Shown: positions 21,365 to 28,476 of the stretch, piece by piece | Layout: every line of letters starts with the position of its first letter | Numbering within the stretch: the first letter of the stretch is position 1 | Origin: Oceanihabitans sp. IOP_32 | GTDB taxonomy: Bacteria > Bacteroidota > Bacteroidia > Flavobacteriales > Flavobacteriaceae | Assembly: GCF_009498295.1 (NCBI RefSeq) | Contig: NZ_CP040813.1 | Span: forward strand, 248,001-312,000 | Length of the DNA: 64,000 bases | Direction of reading: 5' to 3' | Notes under the pieces: model-generated | Told to the model about the DNA's origin: nothing | Seen by the model: only the letters and a program-made list of their open reading frames with translations | The model's database searches: none | Position numbers and translations under genes: made by a program

Positions 21365-22426
21365 TTAGCGGTAAAGTTTATTCATTAAATAAAAATCGGC
21401 CAGAACCAACGCCGCCATAGCTTCTACAATTGGTACAGCTCTAGGAACCACACAAGGATCGTGACGACCTTTACCCTGGGCTTGCACAACTTCACCCTTA
21501 CTGTTAATGGTTTCGTACTTTTGAATAAGGGTTGCTACCGGTTTAAAGGCCACATTAAAGTAAATATCCATACCGTTGCTAATACCACCTTGAATGCCAC
21601 CAGAGAAATTAGTTTTGGTCGTACCATCGGTATTAAAAGCATCGTTGTGCTCACTGCCGTACATGGTACTGCCATGAAAGCCACTGCCGTATTCAAAACC
21701 TTTTACAGCATTTATGGAAAGCATCGCTTTTCCCAATTCGGCATGTAATTTATCAAATACTGGTTCACCTAAACCAGCGGGAACATTTTTTAAAACACAA
21801 CTTACCACACCACCAACGGTGTCTCCTTTACTTCGCACGTCTTTGATATACGATTCCATTTTTGAAGCCATGGCTTGGTCTGGGCATCGCACAATATTCG
21901 ACTCCACTTTAGTTAAATCTAAATCTGTATACGGTTTGTCGAGTGCCATGCTTCCTACAGCAGAAACATAGGCCGTAATTTCTATATGTTGTAACATTTG
22001 TTTTGCAATGGCACCAGCAACTACGCGACATGCTGTTTCTCGTGCAGAGCTTCGACCGCCACCTCTGTAATCTCTAAAACCATATTTTTGGTCGTAAGTA
22101 TAATCGGCATGACTAGGACGATAACTATCTTTAATATGGGTATAATCTTGAGATTTTTGATTGGTGTTTTCTATAACAAAACCTATGGATGTTCCTGTAG
22201 TTTTACCTTCAAAAATTCCGGAATGAAACTTGACAGTATCGGGTTCTTTACGTTGTGTTACAATAGCAGATTGTCCAGGCTTCCGTCTATTTAACTCAGC
22301 TTGAATGAATTGTAAATCTAACACAATTCCAGACGGACAACCGTCTATTACGCCACCTAAAGCGGGGCCATGAGATTCACCGTAAGTTGTAAGCCTGAAT
22401 AGTTTTCCAAAAGAATTACCTGCCAT
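21365..22426 (-). CDS. aroC: Chorismate synthase
   Basis: A 353-residue enzyme converting EPSP to chorismate with reduced FMN, the last shared step of aromatic amino acid synthesis. It has all the signature segments: [18 protein letters not shown] near the N-terminus, [27 protein letters not shown] (about 120-137), and [23 protein letters not shown] at the C-terminus. The length is normal for the monofunctional (no flavin reductase) bacterial form. No other shikimate genes are adjacent. MITE copy 3 lies 128 bp upstream of its start. Confidence 0.97.
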   Translation of the reverse strand: MAGNSFGKLFRLTTYGESHGPALGGVIDGCPSGIVLDLQFIQAELNRRKPGQSAIVTQRKEPDTVKFHSGIFEGKTTGTSIGFVIENTNQKSQDYTHIKDSYRPSHADYTYDQKYGFRDYRGGGRSSARETACRVVAGAIAKQMLQHIEITAYVSAVGSMALDKPYTDLDLTKVESNIVRCPDQAMASKMESYIKDVRSKGDTVGGVVSCVLKNVPAGLGEPVFDKLHAELGKAMLSINAVKGFEYGSGFHGSTMYGSEHNDAFNTDGTTKTNFSGGIQGGISNGMDIYFNVAFKPVATLIQKYETINSKGEVVQAQGKGRHDPCVVPRAVPIVEAMAALVLADFYLMNKLYR

Positions 22427-22554
22427 ATTTTTATTTTAAGGCTAAAATAAATCTAATATTAGACATACGAAAATTGAAGTTGTATTTTCTTAAAAGGACT
22501 GATGATTTAATAATTGCTGACTAATGACTAAAACTACAGGTAAGTATTTAATAA

Positions 22555-22775
22555 CACTAATGTCCGATAAAACTATTATGCTGCTGTCAATCCTTCTAAA
22601 TAAAGAACTTTGCACATTCTTTTAAATGTTACCTTGCTTATTTGAAACAATTATTAAGATTTAAAGGAGATATGTTGTTAATTAAAGCACTTCTGTTTAT
22701 AAGTTAGTTAGAATCAAGTCTTTGTTCATGATTCTAAAAGCGAAGCGGTCTTATGTCTTTTATCGGACATTGATG
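22555..22775. mobile_element. MITE copy 3 (best preserved)
   Basis: A 221-bp element with left end CACTAATGTCCGATAAAA and right end TTTTATCGGACATTGATG, giving inverted repeats that match at 16 of 18 positions including a perfect 14-bp core (AATGTCCGATAAAA). Flanking 9-mers ATTTAATAA (22546-22554) and ATTTAAAAA (22776-22784) match at 8 of 9. A hairpin with arms TTAGAATCA (22708-22716) and TGATTCTAA (22729-22737) sits near the right end. No reading frame of useful length is inside. The right target duplication contains the stop codon of the FAD/Fe-S dehydrogenase gene. Confidence 0.92.
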
Positions 22776-22777
22776 AT

Positions 22778-25705
22778 TTAAAAATTTAAAAGTGCTTCCT
22801 TCAAAATAGTAACTGGATGTTTGGCCTCCCGTTTTGTACCATCTTCAATTTGATGCCTACAACTGGTACCATTTGCAGAAATAACCGTATTTTCTGGGGT
22901 TTTTCTAATGGCTGGAAATAAGGTCTGCTCGCCTACTTGCATACTCACTTCGTAATGTTCTTTTTCGTAACCAAAACTTCCGGCCATACCACAACAACCA
23001 CTAGGAATAATAGTAACTTTATAGTTTTTAGGCAAATTTAAAACTGTAAAACTAGACATTTGGTTGCTCATTGATTTTTGATGACAATGCCCGTGAAATT
23101 TTATGGTTTTCTCTTCCCATGTGAACTGATTGGCGTTTATATTTCCTAGATCAATTTCTTTTTGAAGAAACTCTTCAATTAAAAACGTGTATTTTGCTAT
23201 CGCTTTCGCGGAAATTTTATCGTCTGCTAATTTTAAATATTCGTCTTTAAACGTTAAAATTGCCGAAGGTTCTAAACCAATTAATGGCGTGTCTTCTGAA
23301 ATTTTATCTTTAAAAATTTTAATATTAGTGTTTGCAAAATTTTTAGCTTGCTCTAATAGGCCTTTTGATAAAAAGGAACGCCCAGATTCGGCATGATTAA
23401 TTATTTTCACCTCATAATTTAAGGCTGTTAAAAGCTCTATGGCATCTAAGCCAATGGCAGCGTCTAAATGATTGGTAAATTCATCGTTAAAAAAATAAAC
23501 CGTTTTTATTTTATTTTCTTTTGTTGTTAAATTTTTAACCTGCTTAAATTGTTTGGCTAAACTTTTGTTTGAAATTAAAGGCAGACGTCTTTCTTTAGCA
23601 ATTCCAAAAATGTTTTTTAATATGGCACTTGTAAAACGGTTTGAAAACACAAAATTTGTGAGCTGAGGCATTTGGCTTCCAAAGCGATTTAAAGCATTGT
23701 TGTATGCAAATAACTTGCTGCGTAATGAGATGCCATTTTCCTTTTGATATTGATATAAAAACTCAGCTTTTAAGCTTGCAACATCAACACTGCTGGGGCA
23801 TTCACTTGCACAGGCTTTACAGCTTAAACAGAGATCGAAAACCGCTTTAAGCTCTTTATGATTAAATTTATTTTCTTTTTCAGGATGTGTTAAAAACTCA
23901 CGTAAGGCATTAGCGCGTGCCCGCGTGGTATCTTTTTCGTTTCTGGTGGCTCTGTAACTTGGACACATGGTACCACCAAATTCTGGAAGTTTTCTGCAAT
24001 CGCCAGAACCGTTACATTTTTCGGCTTCACGAAGAATACCTTGAGTTTTTGAGAAATCTAAAAAGGTTTTAATCTCTGGTTCCTTTCTATCTGGAGCATA
24101 ACGCAGCGACTCATCCATAGGATAAGCATCCACAATTTTACCTGGATTAAAAATACTATCCCCATCGAAAGCGGTTTTTATGCGTTTTAAAATTTCATAA
24201 TTTTCAACCCCAATCATTAACGGAATAAATTCTGAGCGCACAATACCGTCGCCATGTTCGCCGCTCATAGAGCCCTTATATTTCTTAACTAAATGTGCCA
24301 CATCGGTAGTTATTTTTCTAAACAACAGCACATCTTTCTGTTTTTTTAAATTTAAAATGGGGCGTAAATGCAATTCACCTGCTCCTGCATGAGCGTAGTA
24401 AATGGCCTCTTGTTTATAATGCGCCATGAGTTGTGTAAACTCAGAAATGTAATTGGCTAAATCTGGCAACGCCACAGCGGTATCCTCAATACATGCCGCC
24501 GATTTTTTATCGCCAATAATGTTTCCCAACAAGCCTAAACCAGCACTTCGCAATTGGTTGGCTTTGTCTATAGCAGTGCCATAAAGTTTGGGGTAGGCAT
24601 AGCTTAAACCCGATGCCATAATGTCTTTTTCTAGGGCTTCAGCTAATTTTTCGACTGCATTTATACTATTAGCTTTTACCTCACACATTAAAATAGCCTT
24701 TGGGTCACCCTGTATAAATTGCCTATTTTCTTGTTGTGTTTTATTGTGTTTGGTGCAATCTAAAATGGTTTTATCCATCATTTCACAGGTGTACAAATTG
24801 TGTTTCATGACCAATTCAACCGCATTTAAACAGTTTTCTATACTATCAAAATGTGCCGCAATCATAATACTTTCTTGTGGCGGTAACTTATCGAGCTGTA
24901 AAGTAATTTGCGTTGTAAACGCTAAAGTACCCTCGCTACCAGTAAGTAATTTACACATGTTAAAGTTTTCGGGCAGGTTTGAGAATACCTTGGTATTCAA
25001 CAACTCGTCTATGGCATAACCTGTACATCTTCTGTGAATTTCGGGCTTTGGAAACTGTGTTTTTATACTATTTTGAACAGTCTCAGATCTAAGTTCATTA
25101 TAAATAGTTTTATAAATGTGCCCCTCTAAGGTATTTTGGCGCGTTTTTCTTTGAAATTCTTCTGTGGTTAAACCTCTAAAAATAGCTTCACTCCCATCGC
25201 TTAAAATGGTGTGCATTTCTAAAACCTTATCGCGTGTCACACCGTATTGTATGGAGGTTGTACCCGAAGAGTTATTACCTACCATACCACCTATCATACA
25301 TCTATTAGAGGTCGAGGTATTCGGCCCAAAAAACAAACCAAAGGGTTTTAAGTAATTATTGAGTTGGTCGCGCACGACACCTGGCTGAACGGTAACAGTT
25401 TGCGCTTTCTCATTAATATCTAAAATTTTTGTGAAATATTTTGAGACATCGACCACGATGCCTTTACCAACAACTTGACCCGCTAAAGAGGTGCCAGCAG
25501 TTCTTGGTATTAAAGAGGTATTATAAGTTTTTGCGAACTTAATGAGCGTTTTAATATCTTGATTATTTTTAGGATATGCTACCGCTAAAGGCAACATTCT
25601 ATATACAGAGGCATCGGTGGCATAAATAGATTTCACTAAATCGTCATGAAACAACTCCCCAGAAAGATTTGTACGTAGAGTCTCAAGATGTGGCTTTAAG
25701 CTCAT
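22778..25705 (-). CDS. FAD-linked oxidase fused to Fe-S/CCG domains (D-2-hydroxyacid dehydrogenase type)
   Basis: A 975-residue fusion. Residues about 1-260 are an FAD-binding domain of the GlcD/VAO type (PRTAGTSLAGQVVGKGIVVD, then TGSEGTLAF). Residues about 260-530 are the oxidase C-terminal domain. Then come a 4Fe-4S motif LSCKACASECPSSVD (about 635-650) and a C-terminal CCG-like region (GHCHQKSM and SGCCGMAGSFGYEKEH). This layout matches E. coli YdiJ and other D-lactate/D-2-hydroxyglutarate dehydrogenases that pass electrons to the quinone pool. The exact substrate is inferred only as a D-2-hydroxyacid. Probably cytoplasmic and membrane-associated. The gene end touches MITE copy 3. Confidence 0.9.
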   Translation of the reverse strand: MSLKPHLETLRTNLSGELFHDDLVKSIYATDASVYRMLPLAVAYPKNNQDIKTLIKFAKTYNTSLIPRTAGTSLAGQVVGKGIVVDVSKYFTKILDINEKAQTVTVQPGVVRDQLNNYLKPFGLFFGPNTSTSNRCMIGGMVGNNSSGTTSIQYGVTRDKVLEMHTILSDGSEAIFRGLTTEEFQRKTRQNTLEGHIYKTIYNELRSETVQNSIKTQFPKPEIHRRCTGYAIDELLNTKVFSNLPENFNMCKLLTGSEGTLAFTTQITLQLDKLPPQESIMIAAHFDSIENCLNAVELVMKHNLYTCEMMDKTILDCTKHNKTQQENRQFIQGDPKAILMCEVKANSINAVEKLAEALEKDIMASGLSYAYPKLYGTAIDKANQLRSAGLGLLGNIIGDKKSAACIEDTAVALPDLANYISEFTQLMAHYKQEAIYYAHAGAGELHLRPILNLKKQKDVLLFRKITTDVAHLVKKYKGSMSGEHGDGIVRSEFIPLMIGVENYEILKRIKTAFDGDSIFNPGKIVDAYPMDESLRYAPDRKEPEIKTFLDFSKTQGILREAEKCNGSGDCRKLPEFGGTMCPSYRATRNEKDTTRARANALREFLTHPEKENKFNHKELKAVFDLCLSCKACASECPSSVDVASLKAEFLYQYQKENGISLRSKLFAYNNALNRFGSQMPQLTNFVFSNRFTSAILKNIFGIAKERRLPLISNKSLAKQFKQVKNLTTKENKIKTVYFFNDEFTNHLDAAIGLDAIELLTALNYEVKIINHAESGRSFLSKGLLEQAKNFANTNIKIFKDKISEDTPLIGLEPSAILTFKDEYLKLADDKISAKAIAKYTFLIEEFLQKEIDLGNINANQFTWEEKTIKFHGHCHQKSMSNQMSSFTVLNLPKNYKVTIIPSGCCGMAGSFGYEKEHYEVSMQVGEQTLFPAIRKTPENTVISANGTSCRHQIEDGTKREAKHPVTILKEALLNF

Positions 25706-25898
25706 ATTATTATAAATGGTATTTTAAATTTTAATTAAAACTAAATAGACATGCAAATTCAGAACACGGTACTGCACAAAATAGCTTTTTAAATGATCTA
25801 TTTTGCAAGATAACTCGTATATTTGATTTTAGTAGTCATTAGTTTATTTCTATTTTACTTTGGTGCATTAAACCTTCATATGACTATTGTATTTGCCC

Positions 25899-25906
25899 TA
25901 TATTTG
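25899..25906 (+). promoter_or_regulatory. Predicted -7 box of the outer membrane protein gene
   Basis: TATATTTG, exact TAnnTTTG, 34 bp before the ATG at 25941. No -33 TTG at standard spacing was found. Confidence 0.5.
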
Positions 25907-25940
25907 AAACTTTAAAAATAAATAAACAAAATTTAAACTC

Positions 25941-26432
25941 ATGAAAAAATTAATTTTACTTGTAATTGCTGTAATAGGTTTTGCGTTTGCTGGAAATGCA
26001 CAACGAATATCTGAAAATGCCTTAGGATTACGTTTAGGTGACAGCGATGGTTTTGGTGCCGAAATATCGTACCAACGTGCTTTAGGTGATAATAACCGTT
26101 TAGAGGTAGATTTAGGCTGGCGCGATGGAAGTAATTATGATGGTTTTAAACTTGCTGGACTCTACCAATGGGTCATGCCTTTAGATGGCAGTTTTTATTG
26201 GTACGCTGGTGTTGGTGGTGGTTTAGGCTCTTACAGTATTTACAATCCTAGAGGGAAAGATTTTACAGATACCTTTGTTTTTATTGCTGGTGATATTGGT
26301 ATTGAATATAATTTCGACATCCCACTATTGTTATCTCTGGATTTTAGACCAGAAATTGGTTTTGGTAATGAATTGTATGACAATAACGATTTAGATTTCG
26401 ATATTGCTTTAGGAATTCGCTATCAATTCTAA
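25941..26432 (+). CDS. Small outer membrane beta-barrel-like protein
   Basis: 163 residues with a clear signal peptide (MKKLILLVIAVIGFAFAGNA, cleavage after about residue 20). The mature part alternates hydrophobic and polar residues, is rich in Gly, Tyr and Asp, and ends in the aromatic IRYQF typical of outer membrane barrels. The size predicts about eight strands, as in OmpX/OmpW-like or outer-membrane-beta-barrel (OMP_b-brl) families. Function is unknown. It is followed by a strong terminator and preceded by its own -7 box, so it is a single-gene unit and may be well expressed. Confidence 0.75.
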   Translation: MKKLILLVIAVIGFAFAGNAQRISENALGLRLGDSDGFGAEISYQRALGDNNRLEVDLGWRDGSNYDGFKLAGLYQWVMPLDGSFYWYAGVGGGLGSYSIYNPRGKDFTDTFVFIAGDIGIEYNFDIPLLLSLDFRPEIGFGNELYDNNDLDFDIALGIRYQF

Positions 26433-26451
26433 ACGCTTTAAAATATATTTT

Positions 26452-26475
26452 AAAAGCGCCCGATTGGGCGCTTTT
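26452..26475 (+). terminator. Rho-independent terminator
   Basis: Arms AAAAGCGCCC and GGGCGCTTTT (10 bp, 4-nt loop) followed by a T-run, 19 bp after the outer membrane protein stop codon. Confidence 0.92.
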
Positions 26476-26549
26476 TTTTTGAATCTGATCTTAAAAAAGT
26501 CTTTCCTAACTTTACAAACGTATATAAATTTAAGACCAGTATAAATAAG

Positions 26550-27227
26550 ATGAAAAAAATAATTCTAAGCCTTTTTGCCATATCAATACTAGGTTTTTCA
26601 GGTTATTACGTTAAAAATAACCTTGCGTCAAAAAATAAAATTGATAACGGTACTCAAGACGCCAAAACTCTTGAGGCGATACAAGATTTAAGAGAGGGCG
26701 ATATCATTTTTCAAACTTCAAAATCGAACCAAAGCAAGACCATACAATTGGCTACAAAATCTAAATACAGTCACATGGGTATTATCTACAAGAATAACGG
26801 GACTTATTTCGTTTTCGAAGCCATTCAGCCTGTAAAATTAACCCCGCTTTTAGAGTGGATAGATCGTGGTGAGAACGGTCGTTTTGTTGTCAAGCGACTT
26901 AAAAACGCTAATGATATTTTAACACCTGAGGTTTTAAATAAGATGAAATCGTACGGCGAAACCTTTAAAGGGAAAGACTATGATTTATATTTTAAATGGA
27001 GCGATGATAAGATATACTGCTCTGAATTGGTTTGGAAAATATACAAAGAAATTACAGGTATTGAAATCGGGAAACTAGAAAAACTATCGGACTTTGATCT
27101 GTCAAGCCAAATAGTAAAACAGAAAATGGTAGAGCGCTACGGTAAAAAGATTCCTATGGATGAGAACGTAATTTCTCCAGCGGCCATGTTTAATTCTAGT
27201 GTACTTGAAACTGTGATAAATCACTAA
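26550..27227 (+). CDS. YiiX/YebB-like permuted NlpC/P60 cysteine hydrolase
   Basis: 225 residues with an N-terminal hydrophobic signal or anchor (about 1-24). The domain begins LREGDIIFQTS, followed by the catalytic His in SKYSHMGII (about 74) and later the Cys in IYCSELVWKIY (about 155). The His-before-Cys order is that of the circularly permuted papain-like NlpC/P60 group (YiiX). These may cleave peptide or amide bonds in cell wall or lipids, and the true substrate is unknown. Located outside the cytoplasm by its leader. Transcribed alone, convergent with bshA. Confidence 0.85.
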   Translation: MKKIILSLFAISILGFSGYYVKNNLASKNKIDNGTQDAKTLEAIQDLREGDIIFQTSKSNQSKTIQLATKSKYSHMGIIYKNNGTYFVFEAIQPVKLTPLLEWIDRGENGRFVVKRLKNANDILTPEVLNKMKSYGETFKGKDYDLYFKWSDDKIYCSELVWKIYKEITGIEIGKLEKLSDFDLSSQIVKQKMVERYGKKIPMDENVISPAAMFNSSVLETVINH

Positions 27228-27320
27228 TTAAAACACCTCTAAGAACACAGCTTTTACACACTTTACGATACCATTTTAACCGTAAAAACTTAAGCAATAT
27301 GGATTACAACACTAATAAGC

Positions 27321-28457
27321 TTAAAGCAACATACATTTAGCCAAAGTCTCTTGATAAATGGCTTCGTATTGCGGTACGATATTATGCAAATCAAATTTTA
27401 CGGATTCTTTTCTAGCATTATTTTTAAACGTACGTAGTCTACTATCGTCACTTAAAATATACAGTGCATTTTTAGTCATATCTTCAACATCACCTACTTC
27501 GCTTAAAAAGCCAGAGACACCATGTACATTTACTTCTGGAATTCCGCCAGTGTTACTCGAAATAACCGGTACTCCAGATGCCATAGCTTCTAGCGCTGCC
27601 AAACCAAAACTTTCGGTTTGAGAAGGAAGTAAAAACAAGTCACTAAAGCATAAAATTTTATTAATTTCATTACTTTTTCCGAAGAAAATAACCTTGTCTG
27701 AAATTCCCAATTCTTGGCACAAACAATCCATTTTTTCTCGTTCTGGGCCTTCACCCACCAGCATTAATTTTGCAGGCATTGCTTTTTGAATATTATAAAA
27801 AACTTTAATAACATCCTGTATACGTTTTACAGCGCGTAAATTACTAATATGGGTTATAATTTTCTCATCGTCATTTGCCATCATTGCACGCTGGCAATCT
27901 GAATAATCGTTTTTAAACTTTGTTAAGTCAATAAAATTAGAAACCACATGTATGTCTTTTTTAATATCGAATAGACGTAAGGTATCGTCTTTTAAACTTT
28001 TTGAAACCGCCGTTACCGCATCAGATTTATTAATACTAAACGTCACTGCAGGTTTGTAAAAGGGATGACTTCCAACAAGGGTGATATCGGTACCGTGCAG
28101 TGTGGTAACAATAGGTACATAAATACCTTCTTCAATCAACATTTTTTTCGCCATATATGCCGCATAGGCATGAGGAATTGCATAATGCACATGCAGAATT
28201 TCAATTTTATGAAGCTTCACCATATCTACCAATTTACTGGATAAGGCCAACTCATATGGTTGATAATGAAACAATGGATATTCAGGAACATTGACTTCGT
28301 GGTAATGTACATTTTTATTTAACAACTCCAATCTAACTGGTTGTTTATAAGTGATAAAATGAATTTCATGTCCGCGTTTAGATAGTTCTAAACCAAGTTC
28401 TGTAGCCACTACACCACTACCTCCAAATGTTGGATAACACACAATTCCTATTTTCAT
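27321..28457 (-). CDS. bshA: N-acetyl-alpha-D-glucosaminyl L-malate synthase (bacillithiol pathway)
   Basis: A 378-residue GT4 glycosyltransferase that joins GlcNAc from UDP-GlcNAc to L-malate, the first step of bacillithiol synthesis. The N-terminus MKIGIVCYPTFGGSGVVATE is the BshA hallmark. VTTLHGTDITLVGSHP, FGKSNEI and the GT4 sugar-binding PSQTESFGLAALEAMASGVPV (truncated here) complete the match. An in-frame Met ten codons earlier (28487) lies inside the upstream gene. The ATG at 28457 fits the conserved start. It is probably co-transcribed with the GH3/serine-hydrolase gene, 19 bp upstream. Other bsh genes are not in the window. Confidence 0.93.
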   Translation of the reverse strand: MKIGIVCYPTFGGSGVVATELGLELSKRGHEIHFITYKQPVRLELLNKNVHYHEVNVPEYPLFHYQPYELALSSKLVDMVKLHKIEILHVHYAIPHAYAAYMAKKMLIEEGIYVPIVTTLHGTDITLVGSHPFYKPAVTFSINKSDAVTAVSKSLKDDTLRLFDIKKDIHVVSNFIDLTKFKNDYSDCQRAMMANDDEKIITHISNLRAVKRIQDVIKVFYNIQKAMPAKLMLVGEGPEREKMDCLCQELGISDKVIFFGKSNEINKILCFSDLFLLPSQTESFGLAALEAMASGVPVISSNTGGIPEVNVHGVSGFLSEVGDVEDMTKNALYILSDDSRLRTFKNNARKESVKFDLHNIVPQYEAIYQETLAKCMLL

Positions 28458-28476
28458 TCTTTTAGCTTTAAGTCCT

